This document shows, one piece after another, positions 28,259 to 37,054 of a stretch of 64,000 nucleotides of DNA. A program made the position numbers and the translations under genes. Numbering within the stretch: position 1 is the stretch's first letter; each line of letters starts with the position of its first letter. The notes beneath the pieces are model-generated. The model saw only the letters and a program-made list of their open reading frames with translations. It had not been told where the DNA came from and did not search any database. The stretch lies in the NCBI RefSeq assembly GCF_000739375.1, contig NZ_CP006704.1:5828001-5892000 (forward strand), written 5' to 3'. The stretch comes from Comamonas testosteroni TK102. Lineage in GTDB: Bacteria > Pseudomonadota > Gammaproteobacteria > Burkholderiales > Burkholderiaceae_C.

Positions 28259-29245
28259 ATGCGTGAGTCCGATTTCCTCAGCCGCCGCCGGTGGCTGTCC
28301 ACCGCAGCGGCCGGCCTGGGCGCTGCCGCCCTGCCCGCCTTCGCCCAGCGTCGCAGCACGCGCATCGTCGTGCCTTTTGCGCCCGGCGGCGGCAACGATG
28401 TGCTGGCGCGGCAGATGGCGTACGGCCTCAACGACTCCCTGGGCTACGGCATGATCGTGGAGAACAAGGCCGGCGCGGGCGGCAATCTGGGCACGGAGAT
28501 GGTGGTTCGCGCTCCCGCCGACGGCAGTATCTTCCTGCTCGGCCATACGGGAACGGTGTCCATCAATCCCTCGCTCTACCCGGGCCTCAAGTTCAATGCC
28601 TCCACCGATCTGCAGCCGGTGGCCATGTTCGCCTCCTCGGCCTTGCTGCTGGTGGTGCCGGCCGCGTCGCCCGCCCGGAACGTGGCCCAACTGGCCGAGC
28701 TGCTGCGCCGCCGCAGCGGCGAGCTCAACTACGCGTCCAGCGGCTCGGGCACGGGCGGCCACCTCACGGGCGAGATGTTCGCCCATGCCCTGGGCGCCAA
28801 GGCCATCCACGTGCCGTACAAGGGCACCGCACCATCGCTGACCGATCTGGTCGGCGGCAATGTGGACTTCAGCTTCGGCGTGATCCCGGCAGCCATGGCC
28901 CTGGTCAAGGCCGGCAAGCTGCGCGCCCTGGCAGTGACCGGGGCCAAGCGCCAGCCCCAGCTGCCCGACGTACCCACGGTGGCCGAGTCCGGCGTGCCGG
29001 CCCTGGCGGATTTCGAGAGCTCGCTGACCTATGGCGTGCTGGCCCCCAAGGGCACGACGCAGGAGACCGTCGCCACGCTGGGACGCGACATCCTCAAGGT
29101 GGCGGCCTCCAGCAGCTTCCAGTCCCGCCTGGAGGTGGAAGGGGCCGTGCCGCTGCTGGGCGACAGCAGGCAGTACGCAGCCCGCATCCGCGAGGAAAGC
29201 AGCAAGTGGGCGGCGGTGATCAAGGCATCGGGAGCCACGGCCTGA
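28259..29245 (+). CDS. Bug/TctC family periplasmic binding protein (2)
   Basis: Protein of 328 aa with a twin-arginine-like signal (SRRRWLSTAAAGLGAAALPAFAQ), then RIVVPFAPGGGNDVLARQM and VPYKGTAPSLTDLVGGNVDF. It is a solute-binding protein without adjacent permease genes. AAGGAG seven bases upstream fixes the start. It is the first gene of an operon with pcaB- and pcaC-like genes and a divergent LysR, so the ligand is probably an aromatic-derived di- or tricarboxylate. Confidence 0.88.
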   Translation: MRESDFLSRRRWLSTAAAGLGAAALPAFAQRRSTRIVVPFAPGGGNDVLARQMAYGLNDSLGYGMIVENKAGAGGNLGTEMVVRAPADGSIFLLGHTGTVSINPSLYPGLKFNASTDLQPVAMFASSALLLVVPAASPARNVAQLAELLRRRSGELNYASSGSGTGGHLTGEMFAHALGAKAIHVPYKGTAPSLTDLVGGNVDFSFGVIPAAMALVKAGKLRALAVTGAKRQPQLPDVPTVAESGVPALADFESSLTYGVLAPKGTTQETVATLGRDILKVAASSSFQSRLEVEGAVPLLGDSRQYAARIREESSKWAAVIKASGATA

Positions 29246-29261
29246 GGCCGGCGCGAACATC

Positions 29262-30671
29262 ATGACTCTGGTGAACGACTATCTGGGCCCGGCCGGCGGT
29301 GGCGCCTGGTTTTCCGATGCGCAGTGGCTGCAGGCACTGCTTCGCTTCGAGTCCGGCCTGGCCCGGGCACAAGCCGATTGCGGACTGATTCCGGAGCCTG
29401 CGGCCCAGGCCATTGCCAGCGCCTGCGAGCAGGCCCCCCTGGACCGCGACCGCATTGCAGAACAGGCACGCGCCAGCGGTGCGCTGGGCCTGGCCCTGGT
29501 CAAGCCGCTGCAACAGTGGCTGCAGGCGCATGGCCCCCAGGGCCTGCCCTGGCTGCACTGGGGCGCGACCACGCAGGATGCCGTGGACACGGCCAGCGCC
29601 CTGCTCACGCAGCAGGCGCTGCAGGCCCTGCTGGCCGAGTTGCAGGCCCTGGTCGACGCATTGCTGAATCTGGCCGCTCGGCATGCTGCCACGCCCATGC
29701 TGGCGCGCAGCCTGCTGCAGCCCGCGCAGATCACGAGCTTCGGCCTCAAATGCGCACAGTCGGCCGCTGCCCTGCAACGCAGCATCGACCAGCTCTCGCA
29801 GCTGGCGCCCCGGGCCTTGTGCGTGCAGCTGGGCGGCGCCGTGGGCAATGGCGCGACCCTGGGCACGCACAGGCTGGCGGTGGAGCAGGCGCTGGCGCAG
29901 CACCTGGGCCTGGAGGCCTGCGGCCACAGCTGGCATACGCAGCGCGACAGCTGGATGCGCCTGGCCATGGAAGTGGCCGTGTGCTGCGGCAGCCTGTCCA
30001 AGCTCGCGCGCGACTGGTCGCTGATGTCGCAGTATGAGGTCGCAGAGATCAGCGAGGCAGCGCGCGGCAGCACTTCCAGCGCCATGCCGCACAAGCGCAA
30101 TCCCGTGCACTGCATGCAGGCCGTGGCCCAGACCCAGGCCGTACCGCCGCTGGCCGCCCTGCTGCTGGGCTGCATGGCCCAGGCCCATGAGCGCGCGCTG
30201 GGTGAATGGCAGGCGGAAGTCGCCCACTGGCCCGAGCTGTGGCGCCACGCTCATGGCGCGGCCGCTGCACTGCGCCAGGCCGCGCAGACGCTGCAGGTCC
30301 ACCCGCAGCGCATGCTGGCGCATGTGGCCGGTCTGCGGGGCCTGGTATTTTCGGAAGCCTGCGTGCATGCCCTGGCGCCCTTCACCGGCAAACATGAAGC
30401 CCTGGCCGCCGTGGAGCAGCTCGCCCCCCTGGCGCTGGAGCAGCAGCGCGAGCTGCAGGAGCTGCTCATGCAATGGGCTGCCAGCCGCACCGCACCCGAA
30501 CTCCCCCCCGAACAACTGCCAGCGCTGCGCCGCGCGTTGTCCCAGGCCTGCGACCCGCAGCAGGCCGTACAGGCTTCGCAGCGCGAATGCCTGGCCCTTC
30601 TGGCCAGCCGTTCGCCAACCCCAATGGAAGAAAGCCCTGCCCATGCAGAACAAGACCAACCCTGCCTCTGA
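29262..30671 (+). CDS. pcaB: 3-carboxy-cis,cis-muconate cycloisomerase-like protein (PcaB family)
   Basis: Protein of 469 aa in the fumarase/aspartase superfamily with the loop signature GSTSSAMPHKRNPVHCMQ and the early motif HWGATTQDAVDTA. These features match PcaB, which converts 3-carboxymuconate to 4-carboxymuconolactone in the protocatechuate ortho pathway. The neighbouring PcaC-like gene supports this over adenylosuccinate lyase. No pcaGH (dioxygenase) or pcaD is present here, so the natural substrate may differ. The two genes overlap by 29 bases, suggesting coupled translation. Confidence 0.78.
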   Translation: MTLVNDYLGPAGGGAWFSDAQWLQALLRFESGLARAQADCGLIPEPAAQAIASACEQAPLDRDRIAEQARASGALGLALVKPLQQWLQAHGPQGLPWLHWGATTQDAVDTASALLTQQALQALLAELQALVDALLNLAARHAATPMLARSLLQPAQITSFGLKCAQSAAALQRSIDQLSQLAPRALCVQLGGAVGNGATLGTHRLAVEQALAQHLGLEACGHSWHTQRDSWMRLAMEVAVCCGSLSKLARDWSLMSQYEVAEISEAARGSTSSAMPHKRNPVHCMQAVAQTQAVPPLAALLLGCMAQAHERALGEWQAEVAHWPELWRHAHGAAAALRQAAQTLQVHPQRMLAHVAGLRGLVFSEACVHALAPFTGKHEALAAVEQLAPLALEQQRELQELLMQWAASRTAPELPPEQLPALRRALSQACDPQQAVQASQRECLALLASRSPTPMEESPAHAEQDQPCL

Positions 30672-31098
30672 AGCCGCCGACAGCCTGCAGCGCGGCCTGG
30701 CCAATCGCCGCCGCGTGCTGGGCAATGCCTGGGTGGACCGGTCCGTGGAGAGCGCGAATGTGCTCAATGTGGAGTTCCAGCGCATGATCACCGCCTATGC
30801 CTGGGACGGCATCTGGAGCCGCCCGGGCCTGGAGCGCCGAACGCGCCGCATCATGGTGCTGGCCATCACGGCGGCCATGGGGCGCTGGGAGGAGTTCGAG
30901 CTGCACATACGCACGGGACTGCAGGCCGACCCGGCCGACAGCGAGGCCGCGCCGCTGGACCTGGACACCATCCGCGAGGTGCTGTTGCAGACCGCCGTCT
31001 ATGCCGGCGTGCCTGCGGGCAACACGGGCATGGCGGTCACGCTCAAGGTGCTCGGGGAACTGGGGCGCATGCCGGAGGCCGCGAGCTTCGCCCCCTGA
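30643..31098 (+). CDS. pcaC: Carboxymuconolactone decarboxylase family protein (PcaC-like)
   Basis: Protein of 151 aa with the CMD-family core: FQRMITAYAWDGIWSRPGL, RRTRRIMVLAITAAMGRWEEF, HIRTGL and REVLLQTAVYAGVPAGN. PcaC removes CO2 from 4-carboxymuconolactone. Here it overlaps the pcaB-like gene by 29 bases and ends the operon. The N-terminal 20 residues (NPASEAADSLQRGLANRR) are typical. Its assignment to protocatechuate metabolism is by neighbour and family, not by a complete pathway. Confidence 0.82.
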   Translation: MQNKTNPASEAADSLQRGLANRRRVLGNAWVDRSVESANVLNVEFQRMITAYAWDGIWSRPGLERRTRRIMVLAITAAMGRWEEFELHIRTGLQADPADSEAAPLDLDTIREVLLQTAVYAGVPAGNTGMAVTLKVLGELGRMPEAASFAP

Positions 31099-31106
31099 GC
31101 CTGGTC

Positions 31107-32156
31107 TTATCGGGCCAGTGGCGGCTGCTCGTCGATGTCCGAGCCCGGGTAGCGTGCAAAGCGGCGGTTCTCGGCGCCATGTACCGGGTCGTTGTCCTTC
31201 CAGGGCCAGCCGCCGAACTGGGTTCGGCGATAGTCCTGCATGGCCTGCATGATCTCCTCCTGCGTGTTCATCACAAAGGGGCCGTACTGCGCCACCTTCT
31301 CGCCAATCGGCTTGCCCTGCAGCAGCAGCAGCTCTGCGCTGATATCGCCGGTGTTGACCAGCTCCAGATCGCTCTGCGCATCGACATGCATGGCCAGATG
31401 TCCGTTCACGGCTTCGCCACCCACAGTCATGCTCTTGCCCACAAAGAAGTAGAGCATGCGATGGGTTTCAGGGCCTGTGGCCCTGGGCATGGTCCAGCGG
31501 GCGCCGGGCTCGAGCTCCAGCGTCCAGATGGCCACGTCGCTGTTGGCCTGGGAGGCCCAGGACTCGGGCGGTGGCGGCAAGGCCGGGTCCGCACCGTCCA
31601 GGGCTCCCGCCACCACGGTGACGGTGGTTTTGCGGCCCGCCGCATCGCTGAAGCTCAGGCGCGGAATCTGCTCGTTCCAGAACATGGTGAAGTGGGGCTC
31701 CACCATCTTGTTCCTCGCAGGCAGGTTCAGCCAGATCTGGAAAAGCTCCAGCGGATTGGGCTGGTCGCTGCTCAGCAGCGGAAACATCTCCGAGTGCTGG
31801 ATGCCCTTGCCGGCCGTGAGCCACTGCACATCGCCGCCGCCGAAGCGCGCTGCCGCACCCAGCGAGTCCGCATGGTCGATGCGGCCCTTGCGCACCAGGG
31901 TCACGGTCTCGAAGCCGCGATGCGGGTGGCCCGGGAAGCCCGGAATCGGCTCGCCGTGGTACATCGAAAAGCCATTCCGCGCGCTGAAGTCGCTGCCCAT
32001 CTCGCGGCCCTCGAACTCCACGGCCTGCACGCCCATCTTGCCGTTGCTGGCCGGATAGCTGTCATCGTGGTGAGCACAGAACAGAAACGGATCCAGGCAG
32101 GGCCAGCGCGGCCCCAGCGGGGCGCTTTCCAGAATGGGGGGGCGATTCGTGGTCAT
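31107..32156 (-). CDS. Pirin family protein (2)
   Basis: Protein of 349 aa. The cupin metal-site motif is GFPGHPHRGFETVTLVRKGR, followed by VQWLTAGKGIQHSEMFP. It belongs to the longer pirin branch, with a C-terminal extension past residue 290 (NTQEEIMQAMQDYRRTQFGGWPW). The gene is convergent with the pcaC-like gene (8-base gap). It is read in the same direction as the GST gene upstream. No specific function can be assigned. Confidence 0.85.
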   Translation of the reverse strand: MTTNRPPILESAPLGPRWPCLDPFLFCAHHDDSYPASNGKMGVQAVEFEGREMGSDFSARNGFSMYHGEPIPGFPGHPHRGFETVTLVRKGRIDHADSLGAAARFGGGDVQWLTAGKGIQHSEMFPLLSSDQPNPLELFQIWLNLPARNKMVEPHFTMFWNEQIPRLSFSDAAGRKTTVTVVAGALDGADPALPPPPESWASQANSDVAIWTLELEPGARWTMPRATGPETHRMLYFFVGKSMTVGGEAVNGHLAMHVDAQSDLELVNTGDISAELLLLQGKPIGEKVAQYGPFVMNTQEEIMQAMQDYRRTQFGGWPWKDNDPVHGAENRRFARYPGSDIDEQPPLAR

Positions 32157-32302
32157 GGAATTCTCCTCTTGAGAGGCCGCTGCCAGCTGCAGTGCCTGAA
32201 GTCTCGAAGATAAGGCCGGCCCACGGGCTTGAAAGACATCACCGCTGGGACAGTACTTGCCGCTTTTGCAACAACGGCCAGCCTGTCTGCCCGTGCCGGC
32301 GC

Positions 32303-33025
32303 TCAGCCGCGCTGCGGAACGTTCAGCCCTTTTTGCGTCGCCGGGCGGGCCACGAAAGCCTTGAGCACGCGCTGCAGCTCGGGAAACTCGCTCCAGCCCA
32401 CCAGCTCGGCGGCGTTGTAGCCGTTCTCGTCGACCATATTGCGCACCCAGGGCCAGATGGCGATGTCGGCAATCGTAATCTGCTCACCCATGATCCACTC
32501 GCGGCCCTGCATGCGCTGTTCCAGCACGCCCAGCAGACGTTTGGATTCGTTGATATAGCGGTCACGCGGGCGCTTGTCCTCGAAGTCCTTGCCCGCGAAC
32601 TTGTGGAAGAAGCCGACCTGACCGAACATGGGCCCCACGCCGCCCATCTGGAACATCAGCCACTGCAGCGTCTCGTAGCGCGCTGCAGGGTCTGCGGGCA
32701 GAAGCGGGCTGCCGCTCTTGTCGGCCAGATAGATCAGGATGGCCGCCGACTCGAACAGCGCCAGCGGCTTTGCGCCCGGGCCCTGCGGGTCGATGATGGC
32801 GGGAATCTTGTTGTTGGGGAAAGTGCCGACAAACTCTGGTGTGAGCTGGTCATTGGTCTGGAAGCTGACCAGATGCGCCTCGTAGGGCAGCTGCATTTCC
32901 TCCAGCGCAATCGATACCTTCACGCCGTTGGGGGTGGGCAGCGAGTACAGCTGGATGCGCTCGGGGTGCTGCGCGGGCCATTTGCGGGTCACGGAAAAAT
33001 CGGCGAGGACTTGGGGTTGCGTCAT
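32303..33025 (-). CDS. Glutathione S-transferase, YfcG/YghU-like (nu class)
   Basis: Protein of 240 aa. The N-terminal thioredoxin-like domain has the nu-class pattern RIQLYSLPTPNGVKVSIALEE, with TPNG in place of a catalytic Tyr or Cys, and later NNKIPAIIDPQGP and FESAAILIYLADKSG. Such enzymes bind two glutathione molecules and reduce disulfides (YfcG) or peroxides. GAAGGAAA before 33025 supports the start; the frame is open to 33097. It lies 146 bases upstream of the pirin gene in the same direction. Confidence 0.85.
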   Translation of the reverse strand: MTQPQVLADFSVTRKWPAQHPERIQLYSLPTPNGVKVSIALEEMQLPYEAHLVSFQTNDQLTPEFVGTFPNNKIPAIIDPQGPGAKPLALFESAAILIYLADKSGSPLLPADPAARYETLQWLMFQMGGVGPMFGQVGFFHKFAGKDFEDKRPRDRYINESKRLLGVLEQRMQGREWIMGEQITIADIAIWPWVRNMVDENGYNAAELVGWSEFPELQRVLKAFVARPATQKGLNVPQRG

Positions 33026-33258
33026 GGGTTTCCTTCGGAGCGTGTTGGCAATCTCTGCGGCCCCGCAAGGGGCTGTCGGCGTGGCCTGGCAAGCCACGAC
33101 ACAGAGCTCCCGAGCATCCTAACGGTTGTCATGCGGCCTTGCAGGCAGCGCTGTCGATGGCTGGGAGGCCAGATGCGGGTACGCAGATTCCCTCATCGAA
33201 GACGGCGCTTCAGCGGGTGATATTGAGTGTTTACAAGAACTGAACACGGAGATATGAC

Positions 33259-34302
33259 ATGCATCAGCTTCCAGGCAGGCCCGATTCTTTTTTCACCGGC
33301 GCAAAGACGCCTGCTTGCGCTTTGCTGAGCCGGCGGCAAGTGCTGGGCCTGGGCGCTACCGCGCTGGCTGCAGGGCTGATGCTGGCCAGTGGTGCGACCG
33401 CTGCCGCAGGCTTTCCGGAGCGCGCCGTGACGGTCGTCGTGCCGTATTCGCCGGCCGGAGGCGTGGACATCGTGACCAGGCTGGTCACCACGCCCATGGC
33501 GGAGTTTCTGGGTCAGTCCATCGTGGTGGAAAACAAGCCCGGAGGCGGCACGAATATCGGCATGGCGACAGTGGCACGCTCCGCGCCCAATGGCTATACG
33601 CTGCTGACGGCCTCGAACACGCTGACCACCAACAAGGCGCTGTACTCCAAGCTCAGCTTCGACCCCGCGACCGACCTGGTTCCGGTGGGGCGCATCGGCG
33701 AGGCCCCGCTGGTGGTCGTGGTCAACGCCAAGTCACCGTACAAAAGCCTGGCCGAACTGATTGCAGCGGGCAAGGCCAAGCCCGGCGCCCTGTCCTATGG
33801 CACGGCAGGCGTGGGCAGTTCGGGCCATATGGCGAGTGCCTTGCTGGAAACAGCCGGGCAGTTCAAGGGCGTCCATATTCCCTACAAGGGTGGCTCCACC
33901 GCCGTGACGGATCTGCTGGGCGGACGTCTGGACTTCATGGCGATCAATCCGCTGGAAGTCGCGGGTCATGTGAACAGCGGCAACCTGCGCGCACTGGCGG
34001 TGCTCAACAAGAATGGCTCGCGCCTGCTGCCCCAGGTGCCTACCGCGCGTTCCCTGGGTGTGGATGTACAGGCCACCGTATGGTGGGGCCTGGTAGCCCC
34101 CAAGGGAACGCCCGAGGCCGTGATCCAGACGCTGAACGCTGCACTCAACAAGGCGCTGACCACGCCTGCGGTCACCCAGACGCTGGCTGACATGGGTGCC
34201 ACGCCCCTGGGAGGAACCCCGGTTCAGTTCGGCAGCTTCATCCAGGCCGAAACCCGGGAACTCGGCGACGTCATCCGAGCCGCCGATATTCGCGCGGACT
34301 GA
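33259..34302 (+). CDS. Bug/TctC family periplasmic binding protein (3)
   Basis: Protein of 347 aa with a long N-terminal region and signal helix (RRQVLGLGATALAAGLMLASG), then VTVVVPYSPAGGVDIVTRLVT, VENKPGGGTNIGMAT and IPYKGGSTAVTDLLGGRLDF. It is a third orphan Bug protein in 11 kb with no permease adjacent. It is convergent with a LysR gene 17 bases away. The ligand is not predictable. Confidence 0.87.
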   Translation: MHQLPGRPDSFFTGAKTPACALLSRRQVLGLGATALAAGLMLASGATAAAGFPERAVTVVVPYSPAGGVDIVTRLVTTPMAEFLGQSIVVENKPGGGTNIGMATVARSAPNGYTLLTASNTLTTNKALYSKLSFDPATDLVPVGRIGEAPLVVVVNAKSPYKSLAELIAAGKAKPGALSYGTAGVGSSGHMASALLETAGQFKGVHIPYKGGSTAVTDLLGGRLDFMAINPLEVAGHVNSGNLRALAVLNKNGSRLLPQVPTARSLGVDVQATVWWGLVAPKGTPEAVIQTLNAALNKALTTPAVTQTLADMGATPLGGTPVQFGSFIQAETRELGDVIRAADIRAD

Positions 34303-34319
34303 TGCCGGCGAAGGCCGCC

Positions 34320-35204
34320 CTAGCGCAGCAACTGCCAGAACATCTGCACGCAGGGTGATGGCGCCTGCTGCATGCTGACCAGTGCAATGCGCGAATGGCG
34401 CGCGGCGTCGGCCAGCGGCTGCAGCACCACGCCGGGCGGGCAGATGCGCTCATAGACGCTGGGCACGATGGACAGCCCCAGGCCGGCGGCCACCAGTGCC
34501 AGCATGGTCGAGGTCTCACGCGCTGGCTGGGCGATGCGCGGCACAAAGCCGGCCTCGCTGCACAGCGCCAGAATATGTTCGTGCAGACCGCCACCCAGCA
34601 CGGCCGGATGCAGCACAAAAGGCTGATCGGCCAGGCTGCTCAGTGCCAGTGGCTCGTTCGCCGCCGAGGCCGCATGCGCCACGGGCAGGGCCAGCCTCAG
34701 CTCGTCGCGCCACAGCGTCTGCTCGCGTATCGGCACGGGGATGCGGAAGGTCGGCGAAGGCCGCATAAAGCCGATGTCGATCTGACCGGCCGTCAATGCC
34801 GCGATCTGCTCGCCTGTGGTCATATGCTGCAGATCCAGCTCCACCTGCGGGTGGCGGCTGCGAAAGTCGCGCAGCATGGCCGAGAACTCGTCAAACAGCG
34901 GCACCGATGCCGTGAAGGCGATGCGCAACCGCCCCGCCAGGCCATGGGCTGCCATGCGCACCAGCTCGCCCGCCTGCTGATGCAGTTCCACGATCTGCCG
35001 CGCCTTGTCCTGCAGCAGCAGGCCTGCCGGCGTCAGCGCCACGGCGCGGCGCGAGCGTTCGAACAATTGCGCCCCCATCTCCTGCTCCAGCAGACGGATC
35101 TGCTGGCTCAGCGGGGGCTGGCTCATATGCAAACGCTGGGCCGCACGGCTGAAATTCAGCTCCTCGGCCACAGCCAGAAAACAGGTCAGACGGCGCAAAT
35201 CCAT
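34320..35204 (-). CDS. LysR family transcriptional regulator (3)
   Basis: Protein of 294 aa with MDLRRLTCFLAVAEELNFSRAAQRLHMSQPPLSQQIRLLE, the BenM/CatM-like N-terminus common for aromatic-catabolism regulators. It is convergent with the third Bug gene and divergent from the ModA-like lipoprotein gene (164-base gap), which is the more likely direct target. Confidence 0.88.
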   Translation of the reverse strand: MDLRRLTCFLAVAEELNFSRAAQRLHMSQPPLSQQIRLLEQEMGAQLFERSRRAVALTPAGLLLQDKARQIVELHQQAGELVRMAAHGLAGRLRIAFTASVPLFDEFSAMLRDFRSRHPQVELDLQHMTTGEQIAALTAGQIDIGFMRPSPTFRIPVPIREQTLWRDELRLALPVAHAASAANEPLALSSLADQPFVLHPAVLGGGLHEHILALCSEAGFVPRIAQPARETSTMLALVAAGLGLSIVPSVYERICPPGVVLQPLADAARHSRIALVSMQQAPSPCVQMFWQLLR

Positions 35205-35368
35205 AGGACGATTTTCGTATCAAGTCCAGACGCAAACGGTATTGGACGCAAAGGCCGCAACTTTTCACAATCCGCTCAGCCGCAGAAGCGATGACAACCG
35301 TAGCTGTCTGCGTCGATTCAATAAGGGTTCAAGGCCTATCCAGACCCGCCCAATACAGAGAGACATTG

Positions 35369-36178
35369 ATGAAGCCGTTTCCCCTTTTCACCGTTCGCCG
35401 AGCCCTTCTGATCAGCGCTGTGGCCCTGGCTGCAGGCTGTGCCCAGCAACCGGGCAGCACGCCCAAGGAGCCCGTGCGCCTCATGACTTCGGGCGGCTTC
35501 ACTGCAGCACACAAGCTGCTGGCACCGCAGTTCACGGCCCAGACCGGCCTGGCAGTGGAGTCGGCCTATGGCTCGTCCATGGGTGCCTCGCCCACCTCCA
35601 TTCCCAACCGCCTGAGCAAGGGTGAAAAGGCCGACGTGGTGATTCTGGCGCGTGGCGCGCTCGACGATCTGGCCGCCAAGGGCCTGGTGCGCAACGGCAC
35701 CCAGATCGACCTGGTGCGCTCTGCCGTGGGCGTGGCCGTGAAGAAGGGTGCCCCCATCCCCGACATCAGCAGCGAGGACAAGCTGCGTCAGGTGCTGCTC
35801 AATGCCAGGAGCATTGCCTACTCGGCCAGCGCCAGCGGTACCTACTACGAAACCCAGATGCTCAAGAAGCTGGGCATTCACGACCAGGTCATGCCCAAGA
35901 GCAGGAAGATCGTGACCGAGCGTGTGGGCACCATCGTGGCGCGGGGCGAGGCCGAAATCGGCCTGCAGCAGGTCAGCGAACTGCTGCCCATCGAGGGCAT
36001 CAGCTATGTCGGCACCCTGCCCGATTCGGTGCAGCACTACACCATCTTCTCGGCCGGCACGGCCGGCACTTCCACCAACCCCCAGGGGCTGGAGCAGCTG
36101 CTCAAGTTCTACACCTCGCCAGCCGCCGCCAAGACTATCCGGGAAACAGGCCTGGAGCCCGTCGCCCAGCCGCGCTGA
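35369..36178 (+). CDS. ModA-like extracellular solute-binding lipoprotein
   Basis: Protein of 269 aa with a signal peptide ending in lipobox AAGC (LISAVALAAGC) and the bacterial extracellular binding fold of the ModA type: VRLMTSGGFTAAHKLLAPQF, KADVVILARGALDDLAAKG and SIAYSASASGTYYETQM. Homologues bind molybdate or, more often in this branch, small organic acids. No modBC genes are next to it. A LysR gene is divergent. The start at 35369 gives a normal signal peptide, whereas the frame is open to 35291. Confidence 0.78.
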   Translation: MKPFPLFTVRRALLISAVALAAGCAQQPGSTPKEPVRLMTSGGFTAAHKLLAPQFTAQTGLAVESAYGSSMGASPTSIPNRLSKGEKADVVILARGALDDLAAKGLVRNGTQIDLVRSAVGVAVKKGAPIPDISSEDKLRQVLLNARSIAYSASASGTYYETQMLKKLGIHDQVMPKSRKIVTERVGTIVARGEAEIGLQQVSELLPIEGISYVGTLPDSVQHYTIFSAGTAGTSTNPQGLEQLLKFYTSPAAAKTIRETGLEPVAQPR

Positions 36179-36193
36179 GCAGCGCGGACCCGC

Positions 36194-36232
36194 AAAAAAA
36201 GCCCGTCAGGCACAGCCTGCGGGCTTTTTTTT
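36194..36232 (+). terminator. Bidirectional intrinsic terminator
   Basis: AAAAAAAGCCCGTCAGGC and GCCTGCGGGCTTTTTTTT form a stem between the convergent ModA-like and DUF1439 genes, with A and T tracts on both sides. Confidence 0.9.
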
Positions 36233-36245
36233 GGCGCCAGGCAGC

Positions 36246-36821
36246 TCAGCGCTTGCTGCCCGGTCCGGCTTTCTGCACCAGGGCCACGGTCAGCCCCTGG
36301 GCGGTGACGGTAATGGCGCCAGGCTCCATCGCCAGCGCATCGACCAGGGCCAGATCCTGGTCCTGCAGCTGATAGAGCACCAACTGGCCCATGGCCTGCT
36401 CGGCCAGGGCCGTGGCATAAGTACCCAGCATATCGCTGAGTGCGGGCGACAGCCCGTCCATGCTGAGCTGGTTGACCTTGATCTGGTAGGCACGCAAGGT
36501 GCGGTCGGTGGGTTCATAGCGCAGCGCGAAATCGACATTGAGCAGGCCGCTGTACTGCTCCTTGAGCACCTTGCCGCTGAGCTCGGCCGGAATCACGGCG
36601 TTGAGCATATTGCGCTCGGGCACCATGCTCAGCTGCGGTGCCTTCAGATCCAGCTGCAGCAAACCCGCCACCGGGAACTGCCTGGGGAAACGCCTGGCCA
36701 GCATCTCCTGCAGCTTCTGCTGGCTCACGCTCACGCTGCTGGGCACTGACTTGCCCGAGCAGCCCGTGGCAGCCATTCCCAATCCCAATACTGTCACCGC
36801 CAACCATGAGCGCCGATTCAT
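36246..36821 (-). CDS. DUF1439-type lipoprotein
   Basis: Protein of 191 aa with a lipoprotein signal (LAVTVLGLGMAATGC). The mature part resembles DUF1439, a family of small envelope lipoproteins such as E. coli YceB: VSVSQQKLQEMLARRFPRQF, LSGKVLKEQYSGLLNVDF. The function is unknown; the fold is related to lipid-binding domains. The start at 36821 (MNRRSWLAV) is preferred over 36881. Confidence 0.72.
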   Translation of the reverse strand: MNRRSWLAVTVLGLGMAATGCSGKSVPSSVSVSQQKLQEMLARRFPRQFPVAGLLQLDLKAPQLSMVPERNMLNAVIPAELSGKVLKEQYSGLLNVDFALRYEPTDRTLRAYQIKVNQLSMDGLSPALSDMLGTYATALAEQAMGQLVLYQLQDQDLALVDALAMEPGAITVTAQGLTVALVQKAGPGSKR

Positions 36822-36864
36822 CACGACCACCGAACTCCGTAAAACCTGATTCAAAACCCGTGCA

Positions 36865-36901
36865 AACGCTTGATAAACCAACGCTATCAGCTATGGTTTT
36901 T
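36865..36901. repeat. Dispersed intergenic repeat, degenerate copy
   Basis: AACGCTTGATAAACCAACG then CTATCAGCTATGGTTTTT. It keeps the CGCTT and CAGCTAT parts of the family but with substitutions. It lies between the divergent DUF1439 and DUF924 genes. Confidence 0.45.
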
Positions 36902-37054
36902 GAGTACTCCATTGTCTCCGAGCCTGCTATTCCACAGAGTCTCGATGGATGTTGGCAGTTCCCTATCTGATGCAATCTGCAGGTAAAAGACTGTTATCTA
37001 ACGTCCGAGGCCACCAGGGGTTGACCGTCGGCATACGGCAGCAGTGCATGCACA

